Positions 36,206-49,210 of a DNA stretch of 64,000 bases are shown here, in pieces. The stretch covers positions 65,412,440 to 65,476,439 of the forward strand of contig CM060702.1 in the NCBI GenBank assembly GCA_030686995.1, given 5' to 3'. The notes under the pieces are model-generated. The model was given only the letters and a program-made list of their open reading frames with translations, did not search any database and was not told the DNA's origin. How positions within the stretch are numbered: position 1 is the first letter of the stretch; every line of letters starts with the position of its first letter. The stretch is from Artemisia argyi. Taxonomy: Eukaryota; Streptophyta; Magnoliopsida; Asterales; Asteraceae. The position numbers were made by a program, and so were the translations under genes.

Positions 36206-39200
36206 TGTCACACTCCCAAAATCAAGTCCAGCGGAAGCATACATGTAGCTGGGGTGTAACTCAATTGGTACCACAACACAAGTACAAAAATGGTTTTCAC
36301 TTGAATCATTTAGAATAAAATTGTTTAACCAAAAGTATTGGATTTACATCGTTAAAAACAGTGCGGAAGTAGGCCCTTAAAATAGTTTAAAACGGTCCCC
36401 AAATGAATAATCAGAGTCTTCTATGACCATGCCATGCCCTGCCAAAACCTCTTGTAGCGTGCCATTGCTTAATACCTGAAAATACATGCTAAAGTGTCAA
36501 CACGAGGTTGGTGAGTTCATAGAGTCTTGTGAAAAAGAATTGTAAAGCATATGAACGAAGATTTCCCAGCAAAGGCATCGTAAATCAACTCAGTTACAAG
36601 TCCCGCCATAAGAGACTTGTAACCTGTGTGTTCACAACCCACTACTAAAAGTAATAAGTTTGGTTTGCGTGAACAAAAGTAATAAGATTGATGCAAAGGC
36701 ATCGTAAATCAATAATAAGGTGGATGCAAAGGCATCGTAATTCAGTAATAAATCAGTCATAAGGTTTATAAAAACCATCAGTAAATAGCTTTAATCGTAT
36801 GTACAACAACCCAAGTATAAAGTAAAGTAATAAGATTTCAGTCATAAAATTTACATTGGCTCTTAAGCTCATGACCCCGACGTTACTTGGCCCCAAACGA
36901 GTGTTTACAAGACACTCTAAAGATATTAGACATGAAATGCATCCGTAATTCCGTTGGAGCAACCCAAACACGGATAGAGGAGTCACCCTCAATAGATCTA
37001 TTCACTCACTCTCGCTCGTACTTTAATTAACGGTCCATGATAATAAAGAGGACTTGTCAAGACGTGGTAATAAGGCAACTTAAGCAATGTAAGGCATTTA
37101 ATACTTTGGCATTGTACAAAAATAATTAAAGCAGCGTATTCTCCCTCAGAAGTAATTCAAATCGTATAAAAGTATAAAACAAGTATTTGAGCATGTATCT
37201 CCCCCTAAGAGTTTATAAAGTAGTTAAACAAGTAAAAGTGGGGCTATGACTCACCTCGAAATGATGATACAATGATGGTAAAATGATCGGGACAATAAGG
37301 CGCGAACACTAGCCGCAACCTAAGATGAATGAATATGATCTATTTTAGATCATGAAATGATGTAATGAATGCACATACACATGATGCCTATACCACTCTT
37401 AACTTGAAAACACTTGTTATTGTCATATGAAAATATATTCCATACTTAAGAAAAATAATTCTTAACTAGACTTATAAAAACTTGTCGTAGTATATCGTAT
37501 ATAGAAAGTTAGTGTTATAAACTTCGCCTTGAAAACCTTGAAATAACGTCTAATGGTCGTAAAAATAAACTCGTAATCATAAGTACTTCTTTAGTTATAA
37601 GTTTGGAACTTTGGTAGTATTTCTAGAAAATCTAGGATTTAGTACGTAGAAGTGGTATTATTATTATTTCTAGTAGTGGCAAAATGGTCTCGCAAAACTA
37701 GTCGTGAAATAGTGAATATTAAGAGTTAGGAATGAAGCTCAGTAGTTCTAAGAAGATTTTCACCGTATCTAAAAAGTCACAGAAGTGAAGTTTGTCCATA
37801 CGGGTCTTGATCATAAAGGAAAATAGCCGTCAAGTGAGGTATTTGGGCTGTTTTGGCAAATTCTGGGCAGTTTTCGGGAAAGTTTGGAAGACCATAAGTT
37901 GTTCGTTATAAATGCTTTTGACAAACGGTTGGATGTTTTGGAAACTAGGCTAGGTGAACTAACTTTTTATCAATGATGTAAAGTTTCCAGAAATGGGTTT
38001 ATCAATAAGATAAACGGCTCTCAACATGTTGTATTACAAAAGTAGTTTTTCTATACTTCGGATTATTTTGCTAAAAAGCTGATGGAAATAAATAGAGTTT
38101 CGTCGATTTGAAACGTGTATATCTTGGTCGTTATAAGCTTGTTTTCTACGTTCTTTATATCCCCGGAATCGTGGGACAACATACTAATATATTTTTGATA
38201 ATTCGGGATAGCTAGATCAAGTTTTACACCTTAGATTGGCCCTTGAAAATCGTGGGACAGCAAGTACAATTTTCAGAAAATAGTTTTCGTCGTTAAACTT
38301 GCAAAAATCGTATCTCCTTCGTTATAAACTCGTTTTAATCCGTCCTTTCGCCCACGGCTTCGTTTTTAAAAGTATTTTCTAAATCTCTAGCCCAAAGTTA
38401 CCCGGAATTCACTGATTTTCCTGGATTTTACAAAATGGGACAGCAACATTTATATAGTGGCTAAAATTCATTTTTCTTGTTTAATACTTGTCCAAATCCA
38501 CTCCAAATCACTTTCAATCACCACAAATCTAGTCTAATCCTACCATACACCTTCTTAGGGTGTCATGGGTTCTTAAACATCATCAATCTAGTGGATCTAA
38601 CAAAGGTTTCCATTTCTAGTGTTTCAAAGTTATATACATACAAAAAGAGTGGTATAAACTAGCATATGCATGAAATCATGTATAGAAATCACATGATTAT
38701 AAAGATAACATGAAGAAATGATGAAAATGAATTTTTTAAACTTACTTTGAAAGATTATGAAGCTTGGATGATGAAAACCTTATGATCCTTGAGTTTTTAT
38801 TACAAAACCCTAACAAGGATAATCAAATGAACTAGAAAAGAGCTTGATCTTGGAAAATTATGAATCTTCCTTGTATTATTATTATGGGTCGTGGCCTAGG
38901 AGAAGAGAAAAGGAGAGAAAACCTTGCATTTGATTTCTAAAAATGAACTAGGTAAGTTAAATGTGTTTATGTAAGAAAATATCTAGTCCAATGGCATTTT
39001 GGTAAATAAATGATGAAGTGGAAGTAACATGGTGAATGGGGGGGGGGGGGGGGGCACATGTATAAAAATAGGAAGAGTATGTAGTAAACTTGGTATTATC
39101 TCGTTTACGGAGTCAGTTTTGGTTCCGATAATCGCTAAACGTAAATTGTTAAACCGCGAAACGTAAATCCGGGTATCGTAAAAATATGAAACTTGAAAGA

Positions 39201-39651
39201 ATAACTAAACTTGTCAAAATACTCCATAATAAAATATAAAATGAATGGTAACTTCCATCGGGTTGCTTAAACGTTGTTAAAACTGGAAACGCGGGTTAAA
39301 AACGCGTAATTCGCGTAAAACGCTGAACTGAAAAACGTAAAATTCCAAAACTTTTAAAATTGTCGTAAAATGAGAGAAAATCATATTTCTATCGTTTATA
39401 ATGTTTTATGGACATATCGGGATGCCGGAAGGACGTTTAAACACGAAAGTAAATCTCGGACACGGCTTCGTGATTTTTGCAGAAATGATCCGACGAGCGC
39501 CAAACTCTCGGATTATCGTTAAAATAGTTTAACTTACGAGAATATGAAATAAAAATTTCGGAGATGAATAGTAAAAATGAATAGTAACTTTCCGAAACGA
39601 AAAATGAAATTTCGACGTTAGAAAAAGGACATGAAATTACGAGTTGTGACA
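36206..39651 (-). repeat. Element 2 left LTR (3' LTR)
   Basis: TGTCACACTCCCAAAATC to GAGTTGTGACA; pairs with 42137-45591. It holds three copies of GCAAAGGCATCGTAA (near 36570, 36690 and 36725) and a 17-G run at 39038-39054. ORFs inside it are not credible genes. Confidence 0.9.
39038..39054. repeat. Poly-G run in the element 2 LTR
   Basis: 17 consecutive G. The matching run in the other LTR is 19 G (44976-44994). Confidence 0.95.
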
Positions 39652-40110
39652 TTCTTCCCCTCTAAAAGGAACTTCGTCCCGAAGTTCAGTTTGTGTTGGT
39701 CTCTGAAGTGGTATTGGTGAAAAGATGATAATATTCGAGAATTCCAGCGAACTTTCACGATAGGAATTCGACTTCGCTTCAACTATTCGACCTTACAGTC
39801 CATGATTTCTACTGGTTCTCCTACAAGGTTCAAGTCTGACGGCCACTAGGCCTACTTTGTCTGAAATATTAAATAGTCCAGTGTATATCGGGTTTAACTT
39901 TCTGAATTTTTTTTTCTGAATGGTATCATACCTTTCCTAGGCAGAACTTTCAACATGAACTGGCTACCAACTTGAAGTTGTAATGGTTTACACTTATAGA
40001 ACTTGTAACTGATTCTTGACTTGTAGGAAATTCCTGGTTATTTCATAAATGCTTACTGGACTAGTGAGTTGGGTTTTTCCAAATTTCAATCCGTCAATGG
40101 ATGTTGGCAC
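39652..40110 (-). pseudogene. Decayed integrase C-terminus / chromodomain-type tail
   Basis: Minus-strand translation gives fragments in shifting frames that match the end of Tekay-type pol: FQVGSQFMLKV-like and VGPVAYRL-like pieces (about 39990-39830), then PVEIMDCKVE and IPIVKVRWNS (about 39820-39740), then TSGRSSF near the polypurine tract. In intact relatives this region tethers integrase to chromatin. Stops and shifts break it here. RT and the integrase core are missing. Confidence 0.6.
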
Positions 40111-42119
40111 TTCGACCATAGAGTGCCTCAAATGGTGTAGCCTCTACGCTCGCGCGATAACTATGGTTGCAACTGAATTTGATTTATGGTAATTGGTTAG
40201 TCCAACCATTTCTAGAGTCAAGCACTCATGCACTGAGCATATCTCCCTATGTTTGAATCGTTCTCTAATTTCTGACCATTGGTCTGCAGATGATAGGTGA
40301 TGTAGTTCCAAAGGAATCTTAATGAAATCGCTAGGAGTTTGAGGTGAATTAAATTCCTCTATTAGAATAATTGAAATGAATATCATGAATCTTGTGGAAA
40401 AAAACTTACAAGGTTAAGCCCGTCAAAGGGTGTTGTTGAAAATAATAGATTAGGATAAGGTTGTGATTCCTCCGCAGGAATGTCATGAATCGAGTCTCTC
40501 TCCACCTACGGTGCTTAGTCTCCATTACTAAGATTTTCCCCAAGCTCTCTGTCATTAAATCACCAAATCCTAAATGTATAAGTGACGTAATATAGTGATT
40601 GATTTTTCAAAGTTTGTTTTGAGGTTGTGTGTTTTATTCATAAATCTTCCCTGAATAAATAAATTTACAACTTTAAACAAACGGCTTTTTAAGTAACATT
40701 TTTCTTGATGTTTCAAAATTTAATAGTTATGCAAGATAGGACAGTTTTCAACATAAGGTGGATAATATGGTTTACCAAAGATCGATGTTTAAAATTTCCT
40801 AACAATTTAATAGTTTTGCAAAAGATTAACCAAAAGGAATTTGCTTATCAAATAAGTGCCTCAGAAAAGTATTTCTTACAAGATATATGTTTTGTATAAA
40901 TGTAGTTTGGAGAAAAATCCATTTAAAAGTGAAAGTATTAAGAGGATAAAATAGCCAGGTATGTATGTCTGCACAAATGCATAGGTGTCTAACATGTTTG
41001 GATAAAGTCTATTGATGAGGACATGTTTAATCTATACTCTCGGTTAAGAGGTTGGATTTATCTCTATGGTGTTGCTTAGTGAGCACTCGTATCGAAACTA
41101 ATCCTGTAATTCAGTCAAGCCAATACTTTCTAGATGATGGAATTTTGGCTATCAGGCCAGTGATAGTGGTTCCAATGGTTTTGTGATATCCTAAGATTTC
41201 TGTTGAGTTTTGAATGGTCTTAATGTACCGAGAGATTTTCCTTATAGATGGTATGGAAAGTCTTTCCTAGGGAGGTCATTGATAATATCCACTTATCAAT
41301 ATTGGTGGTAGTGAGGGATGAGTGGCATAGGAAACTATATAGTGTCAGCTAATTCCTTATATAAATAGGGATGGGGAAAGGAAATGATAGTGATGGTGAG
41401 AAGGGAAGAGACTGTGACAACTGTGACAAAATGATATTGTAATAAAAGAAAATACCGTGATGTAAGTGTACCATGCATAGACGTGAATGTTCATGAGATG
41501 AAATGATCAATTGACGTGCTTCCAAGCGGCGGTTCACGAGGTGATGAAAAGTATGAAGGTTCTGACAACGAGAGTATACACACACATGAATGAAACATTT
41601 GGAAAATGAGTTGAGAATTTATTCCAGACAAAATTTTATTATAACTATTCTCAGTGTTGCAAAATTCATTTCTGAGTCGGATATAGGTGGTCAGCCTATG
41701 TCCTACTATCCCGGGTCGAATATAAATGACCAGTCTATATTCTACCAAGGTTCCATGAATTTTGAAATACTCAGCTTAGTCATACTAAGACTATGTCCAT
41801 CACAAATACCAAGATGTTCTGAAAGACAAAAACAGGTGACCAAACTCGAGGTCAAATGATGAAACTACGCAAAGAAAAACATAATGCGGTGACATATATG
41901 ATACATGAGCATGCTTATATGAAAGACAATTATAGTAATCAACGATAATAAATGAATATAATATACCAGATAATGAGATACAAATCTCATCACCTATGTC
42001 AGTAACTAACCACAAATGAGGCTTCAGCTTGGCAGGCAGGCACGTGACGGTCATAGGGTTAAGTTTTCCTAAAAGTAGCTATAGTCTAGGTTTTAAAAAC
42101 ACTTAGTTCGCTATAGCCA
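40111..42119. other. Element 2 interior, no recognisable gene
   Basis: Probably remains of gag and leader on the minus strand; several short open frames but no zinc knuckle, protease or RT motif. The two halves of gag-pol appear to have been deleted or decayed beyond reading. Confidence 0.5.
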
Positions 42120-42136
42120 AAGCTCTGATGCCAATC
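42119..42136 (-). other. Primer binding site of element 2
   Basis: Minus-strand TTGGCATCAGAGCTTTGG, close to the initiator-Met tRNA type site, beginning a few bases from the LTR. Confidence 0.7.
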
Positions 42137-45100
42137 TGTCACACCCCCAAAATCGGATCCAGCGGAAGCATACATGTAGCTGGGGTGTAACTCAATTGGT
42201 ACCACAACAAAAGTACAAAAAAGGTTTTCACTTGAATCATTTAGAATAAAATTGTTTAACCAAAAGTATTGGATTTACATCGTTAAAAATAGTGCGGAAG
42301 TAGGCCCTTAAAATAGTTTAAAACGGACCCCAAATGAATAATCAGAGTCTTCTATGACCATGCCATGCCCTGCCAAAACCTCCTGTAGCGTGCCATTGCT
42401 TAATACCTGAAAATACATGCTAAAGTGTCAACACGAGGTTGGTGAGTTCATAGAGTCTTGTGAAAAAGAATTGTAATGCATATGAACGAAGATTTCCCAG
42501 CAAAGGCGTCGTAAATCCACTCAGTTACAAGTCCCGCCATAAGAGACTTGTAACCTGTGTGTTCACAACCCACTGCTAAAAGTAATAAGTTTGGTTTGCG
42601 TGAACAAAAGTAATAGGATTGATGCAAAGACATCGTAAATCAGCAATAAGGTGGATGCAAAGGCATCGTAATTCAGTAATAAATCAGTCATAAGGTTTAT
42701 AAAAACCATCAGTAAATAGCTTTAATCGTATGTACAATAGCCCACGTATAAAGTAAAGTAATAAGATTTAAGTCATAAAATTTACATTGGCTCTTAAGCT
42801 CATGACCCCGAAGCTAGACGTTACTTGGCCCCAAACGAGTGTTTACCAGACACTCTAAAGATATAAGACATGAAATGCATCCGTAATTCCATTGGAGCAA
42901 CCCAAACACGGATGGAGGAGTCACCCTCAATAGATCTATTCACTCACTCTCGCTCGTACTTTAATTAACGGTCCATGATAATAAAGAGGACTTGTCAAGA
43001 CGTGGTAATAAGGCAACTTAAGCAATGTAAGGCATTTAATACTTTGGCATTGTACAAAAATAATTAAAGCAGCGTATTCTCCCTCAGAAGTAATTCAAAT
43101 CGTATAAAAGTATAAAACAAGTATTTGAGCATGTATCTCCCCCGAAGAGTTTATAAAGTAGTTAAACAAGTAAAAGTGGGCTATGACTCACCTCAAAATG
43201 GTGATACAATGATGGTAAAATGATCGGGACAATAAGGCGCGAACACTAGCCGCAACCTAAGTTGAATGAATATGATCTACTTTAGATCATGAAATGATGT
43301 AATGAATGCACATGCACATGATGCCTATACCACTCTTAACTTGAAAATACTTGTTATTGTCATATGAAAATATATTCCATACTTAAGAAAAATAAGTCTT
43401 AACTAGACTTGTAAAAACTTGTTGTAGTATATCGTATATAGAAAGTTAGTGTTATAAACTTCGCCTTGAAAACCTTGAAATAACGTCTAATGGTCGTAAA
43501 AATAAACTCGTAATCATAAGTACTTCATTAGTTATAAGTTTGGAACTTTGGTAGTATTTCTAGAAAATCTAGGATTTAGTACGTAGAAGTGGTATTATTA
43601 TTATTTCTAGTAGTGGCAAAATGGCCTCGCAAAACTAGTCGTGAAATTGTGAATATTAAGAGTTAGGAATGAAGCTCAGTAGTTCTAAGAAGATTTTCTA
43701 CATATCTAAAAAGTCACAGAAGTGAAGTTTGTTCATACGGGTCTCGATCATAAAGGAAAATAGCCGTCAAGTGAGGTGTTTGGGCTGTTTTGGCAAATTC
43801 TTGCCAATTTTCGGGAAAGTTTGGAAGACCATAAGTTGTTCGTTATAAATGCTTTTGACACACGGTTGGATGTTTTGGAAACTAGGCTAGGTGAACTAAC
43901 TTTTTGTCATTGATGTAAAGTTTCCAGAAATGGGTTTATCAATAAGATAAACGGCTCTCAACATGTTGTATTACAAAAGTAGTTTTTCTATACTTCGGAT
44001 TATTTTGCTAAAAAGCTGATGGAAATAAATAGAGTTTCGTCGATTTTGAAACGTGTATATCTTGGTCGTTATAAGCTTGTTTTCTACGTTCTTTATATCC
44101 TCGGAATCATGGGACAACATACTAATATATTCTTGATAAGTCGGGATGGCTAGATCAAGTTTTACACCTCAGATTGGCCCTTGAAAATCGTGGGACAGCA
44201 AGTACAATTTTCAGAAAATAGTTTTCGTCGTTAAACTTGCAAAAATCGTATCTCCTTCGTTATAAACTCATTTTAATCCGTTCTTTCGCCCACGGCTTTG
44301 TTTTTGAAAGTATTTTCTAAATCTCTAGCCCAAAGTTACCCGGAATCCCCTGATTTTTCAGGATTTTATAAAATGGGACAGCAACATTTATATAGTGGCT
44401 AAAATTCATTTTTCTTGTTTAATACTTGTCCAAATCCACTCCAAATCACTTCCAGTCACCACAAATCTAGTCTAATCCTACCATACACCTTCTGAGGGTG
44501 TCATGGGTTCTTAAACATCATCAATCTAGTGGATCTAACAAAGGTTTCCATTTCTAGTGTTTCAAAGTTATATACATACAAAAAGAGTGGTATAAACTAG
44601 CATATGCATGAAATCATGTATAGAAATCACATGATTATAAAGATAACATGAAGAAATGATGAAAATGAATTTTGTAAACTTACTTCGAAAGATTATGAAG
44701 CTTGGATGACGAAAACCTTATGATCCTTGAGTTTTTATTACAAAACCCTAACAAGGATAATCAAATGAACTAGAAAAGAGCTTGATCTTGGAAAAATTAT
44801 GAATCTTCCTTGTATTATTATTATGGGTCGTGGCCTAGGAGAAGAAAAAAGGAGAGAAAACCTTGCATTTGATTTCTAAAAATGAACTAGGTAAGTTAAA
44901 TGTGTTTATGTAAGAAAATATCTAGTCCAATGGCATTTTGGTAAATAAATGATGAAGTGGAAGTAACATGGTGAAGGGGGGGGGGGGGGGGGGGCACATG
45001 TATAAAAATAGGAAGAGTATGTAGTAAACTTGGTATTATCTCGTTTACGGAGTCAGTTTTGGTTCCGATAATCGTTAAACGTAAATTGTTAAACCGCGAA

Positions 45101-45591
45101 ACGTAAATCCGGGTATCGTAAAAATATGAAACTTGAAAGAATAACTAAACTTGTCAAAATACTCCATAATAAAATATAAAATGAATGGTAACTTCCATCG
45201 GGTTGCTTAAACGTTGTTAAAACTGGAAACACGGGTTAAAAACGTGTAATTCGCGTAAAACGCTGAACTGAAAAACATAAAATTCCAAAACTTTTAAAAT
45301 TGTCGTAAAATGAGAGAAAATCATATTTCTATCGTTTATAATGTTTTATGGACATATCGGGATGCCGGAAGGACGTTTAAACACGAAAGTAAATCTCGAA
45401 CACGGCTTCGTGATTTTTCCAGAAATGATCCGACGAGCGCCAAACTCTCGGATTATCGTTAAAATAGTTTAACTTACGAGAATATGAAATAAAAATTTCG
45501 GAGATGAATAGTAAAAATGAATAGTAACTTTCCGAAACGAAAAATGAAATTTCGACGTTAGAAAAAGGACATGAAATTACGAGTTGTGACA
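42137..45591 (-). repeat. Element 2 right LTR (5' LTR)
   Basis: TGTCACACCCCCAAAATC to GAGTTGTGACA. Differs from the left LTR by about 2% by eye, including a small insertion (AAGCTAGACGTT for ACGTT near 42810) and a 19-G run at 44976-44994. Confidence 0.9.
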
Positions 45592-46148
45592 TCTTTAACT
45601 GTCCAATTGAAGAACATGGAATGGGGTTCCGATGGTCATCACATGTCCTAGCGAAAGGAATTTTGCACGAAGTTTCAAAACTCAAAAGACTACTAGGAAG
45701 TTGTCAAACAAGTATCGTGGAGAAGACATTCTTAGGAATGAATATTTCTATCGATGAAGAAGAATGATCACAAGAATAAAGCACATCTTGTGCTATTTTG
45801 TTTGTTTCGTATTTTTAATTTCATGCAATTTATTTTACGTTTTTAGGTTTTATGCATTTCTTGTCTGAATAAGACTATCTATCTATTTATCTATCTAGTT
45901 ATCTATTGATCTATTTATCTAGTTTTTTTTTAGAGATTAAGTTATGTTTTAGTCTTAAGTTTAGAAGTAGAAATGATGACCAAATTTTTGGTAGACAAAG
46001 TGTGTTTGGAATACATACAAAATAATAAGTTTTTGAAGATATAAGAATTACTAGTGCTTGTACCAAGTTTAGTAGTAGGAAAACTTTGAAAAATCAATTT
46101 CATACAAAACCGAACGGATGTATTCACAACTGATCGGATGGGATTGAA
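45592..46148 (+). other. Element C resumes after element 2
   Basis: Begins with the TSD copy TCTTT and the last codons of the protease ORF (stop at 45649-45651; alternative frame open to 45767). Then comes non-coding sequence with an ATCT microsatellite (about 45880-45925) and a CCGAACGG/TGATCGG pair at 46109-46142. No pol. Confidence 0.6.
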
Positions 46149-46156
46149 TATATAAA
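46149..46156 (+). promoter_or_regulatory. Internal TATA box of element C ORF2
   Basis: TATATAAA in GAATATATAAACC, 116 bp before the ATG at 46272; ATTATAAAT at 46211-46219 is an alternative. This suggests transcription independent of the LTR. Confidence 0.4.
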
Positions 46157-46271
46157 CCAAAATTTTCAAAAACCCAAGAAAACCACATACACACAATCCA
46201 CCAAGAATTGGGATTATAAATTCGACCATAAGAAGTTGTTTAAGAGTTGCAGGAGTGATAATTGATCATCA

Positions 46272-48546
46272 ATGGCATCAAGTCAAGTAAGTGATATCAT
46301 TAATTTCATTCACTTAGGTTTTAATTCGGATGATTGAAATTAGGTCACAAATTGGGTATTTTTGAATTAGTTCAAATTAAGATGTAATATTTTGGGGATA
46401 AGTGATTAGATGATAGGAGAATGTATTGCAAAAAGAATTAGATCAATTGATTAAGTTTTTGATTGAATTTTCGGATTGAATTGGGTAGAATCTTTGGAGC
46501 TAGTTTATTTGCAATTGATGAATCCCAGAAGTTACATGCTTGATAATTAGTGATTTTAGGTAATTGCATTGTTGATTAGAGCACTAATTGGAATATTTTA
46601 GTAGATGTTGTTCTTGGTTTTCATAGGATCATTAGGTTGATGATTGGAAATGTTACGAATTGTTGATAGGAGAGTTCATATGTTAGAAGCACTCAAGAAT
46701 GGTAGATTACAAGTTAGAAAGAAGTTCGGATTGATTGGGAAACATTTAGAATGGATTGAGGATGAAGAAAGTATACAGAAACTCCAGCCGAATCGGTTGC
46801 GAGTTGCAGCCGAATCGGTTGCGAGTTGCAACCGAACGGATGGAGTATGCCGAAAGATCCATCCGATCGGATGGATGCTACGGAAAATATTTTTGACATT
46901 TTTGAAATTGCGTTTTCTAGTTTCTAAATTGATTGGTATTAGTTTATATACTTTTATAATAACATAATTTGAGATTTCTTCAGGGAAATGTTGCAAGATT
47001 AGGTCGTAATCAAAGAAACCCGATTGTTAACAAGTATTTGAAAAGGAACGAGAGGAAGAGGATCACTTTCAGTTTGAAACCGGAGTCTAATGATAATGTC
47101 AAGTTTTCTAATGTGCAAAACAAGGATGAGAAGAATGCGTATAGGGAACGTCTTTCAAAACTTCAAGAGAGAAAGATTGCTAAGCCTAGATTGATTGATT
47201 GGGAATTGCTTGCGGAGTATGAATGTGAAGATCAATTGAGGAGCATGATGACTATGATTTATGTGTATCCCGGTGATGGGGATAGGTTTGAAGATTATTC
47301 TTGGGAAAGAGCTTTTAGTATACGTGAGGATGTTTACAAGGAATGGTGTTTGGAGTTCTTTTCTACGTTTTACTTTGATAGGAACGTGAATGATGTTCTT
47401 GGGGATGTTTGTGTTTGGTTTAGATTGTGTGGTCGCGAACATGCTTTATCTTTGCCAAATTTAGCAGTTGCCCTTGGTTTGTATGAGGAGAGTGAGGTTA
47501 ATCATAGGTTATTTGGACCACATTTTGTGAGCTTGGCAAGAGCTAATGATCAATACACGGGTGTTGATGCTTATTGGAATAGAATTTGTGATCCAACTTG
47601 TCTTAGGAGGAATTCTTCTAGGATTAGGAATCCGTTGATGAAGGTGTTACAAAAGTTAATTTCTTGGGGATTGTTGCATAGGAGTGGTAGTCAAGACAAA
47701 TGTAGTCAACCGGACCTATGGGTGATGAAGTTATTGGAGGAAGATAAGAATGGGAATGTGGCATGGATTATTGCCGAATATCTTTCTAAGAGAGCACCGG
47801 GGATTGAGAAACAAAGTGATGTTTGTGGAGGTCAATATGTGACGGTTTTGGCTAAGAATCTTGGGTACTTTAATGATAATGAGTTGAGGAAGTGTCGAGT
47901 GAGGATGGAGAGTGATATATGGGATGCTTTTAATTTTGGAAAAGCATTGGATAGGAATAACAAGACTTTGGGACCTTGGACCGAACCAAGTGTGGGGGCG
48001 CAATCAGGAGCTTATGCGGAAGCACCATCACAACCTCAAATGGGAAGTTTTCCAGGGAATACTCAAAGTGGATTTGATTCAGGATGGGGTGATTGGAACC
48101 GAGAGTTAAATGCTATTGAGTGTAGGGAAGTTTGGAAAGATTCAATGCTAATGAGGAATAATTACAACTTTGATTATTCCATGCCTATGATCCAACATTT
48201 GGCACAAGATGCCAATTATGAGGTACCTCCCTACAACCCACCAAATGTTCCACCATACCCATTACCATATTCTCCATATCTTGGACCATACCTCTACCCT
48301 TATACTGGTTATTCACCATTTCCCGAGCCATACCCTCCATACGGTAGACTTCCCGAGTATGGTAGTTCAGGTGTCAATGTGGGTGGATCAAGTTTTAATC
48401 CTGGAGGATCGAGTTATGATGTCGGAGGTTCGTCATCAAGAGTTGGAAAGAAGAAGCGACGAGTGGATGATGAAGATGTTGATGAGGAAGACGAGGATGA
48501 AGAAGAAAGCGAGGACGAGTTCATTCGTTCCGACGTGAGTTATTGA
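46272..48546 (+). CDS. Element C spliced ORF, Athila ORF-1-like (525 aa)
   Basis: Exon 1 is only ATG GCA TCA AGT CAA (46272-46286), followed directly by GTAAGT, a perfect 5' splice site. The 3' site is TTTCTTCAG at 46983, and exon 2 (46984-48546) is in phase, giving MASSQ|GNVARLGRNQRNP. The body (RAFSIREDVYKEWCLEFFST, ALSLPNLAVALGLYEESEV, MKVLQKLISWGLLHRSG, VCGGQYVTVLAKNLGYF) matches the Athila ORF-1-type proteins of plant gypsy elements, whose function is unknown. The C-terminus has a Pro/Tyr-rich repeat (PPYPLPYSPYLGPYLYPY) and a basic KKKRR followed by an acidic run. It is open throughout, unlike other ORFs here, so it may be young or under selection. Confidence 0.7.
46287..46983 (+). other. 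Predicted 697-bp intron of the element C ORF
   Basis: GTAAGT...TTTCTTCAG. It encloses the palindrome cluster at 46780-46883. An ORF at 46644-46967 lies wholly inside and is not considered a gene. Confidence 0.6.
46780..46883. repeat. CCGATCGG palindrome cluster
   Basis: Contains CCGAATCGG twice, CCGAACGG and ATCCATCCGATCGGATGGAT, a perfect 20-bp palindrome. Related clusters lie at 32515-32610, 34005-34050, 34313-34410, 46109-46142 and 50751-50845. Confidence 0.8.
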
Positions 48547-49173
48547 TGATGACGAGTAATCATCATATGGTTTATGGTTTGTTTTAAAAAACAATTATGT
48601 GTCGAATGATTTCTATTTCCACTACCTTTAACTATTTCTTTTAGGATTTATAACGTAACTTAATTTTCTATTTATTTCGTTTAGATATTTTTGTTTGTGT
48701 TTGTTTGGTTGTTTCATATATTTTTGCAGTTTTCTTGCAGGGGTTTTGTTACGGAAGCATATAGTTGATCAACGTTTGGAGTCGATAAACTCATTTGCTT
48801 ATTATGATCAAATATGCATGTTGCGTATTTAACTCCGGTATTTTTAAAATTTTCCACTTCCTTTACTTTGAAGTCATTTTTTATTACATTGAGGACAATG
48901 CAAAATTTAAGTGTGGGGCAGGGAAGAAAATAGAAAAATTGCATAATTTTTAATTTTTATTTTAATTTTAAATTTTCATTTTTTTTAGAGTCGTGAACTT
49001 TAGTAACTAGAAATAGTTCGCCCTTCATATTTTAGTTAAAATAAGGTTGATTCAATGGTAAATAATAATTATATTTTTGGAGAATAAATTAAGTGTAAAG
49101 AGCAATTCGTCTCGGAATTGATAACATTTGCTAGCACAATTTTATACCCTTATTACTATAAATTGTGAGGATT

Positions 49174-49210
<37 letters not shown>

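Larger units (their letters stand above)
36206..45591 (-). mobile_element. Element 2: Tekay-like gypsy derivative, minus strand
   Basis: 9386 bp with LTRs of 3446 and 3455 bp and TSD TCTTT. Both LTR ends are canonical (TGTCACAC...GTTGTGACA). Just left of the right LTR the minus strand reads TTGGCATCAGAGCTTTGG, a primer site. Just right of the left LTR it reads GAGGGGAAGAA, a polypurine tract. The 2.5-kb interior keeps only decayed sequence from the integrase C-terminus and chromodomain-type tail, so it moves only with help. It sits in the protease gene of element C. Confidence 0.9.

Noticed and set aside
36517..42633. 61-aa ORFs repeated in both element 2 LTRs
   Set aside because: Same reason; repeated LTR sequence without coding character.
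46644..46967. 107-aa ORF upstream of the element C gene
   Set aside because: Lies inside the predicted intron and covers the palindrome cluster.
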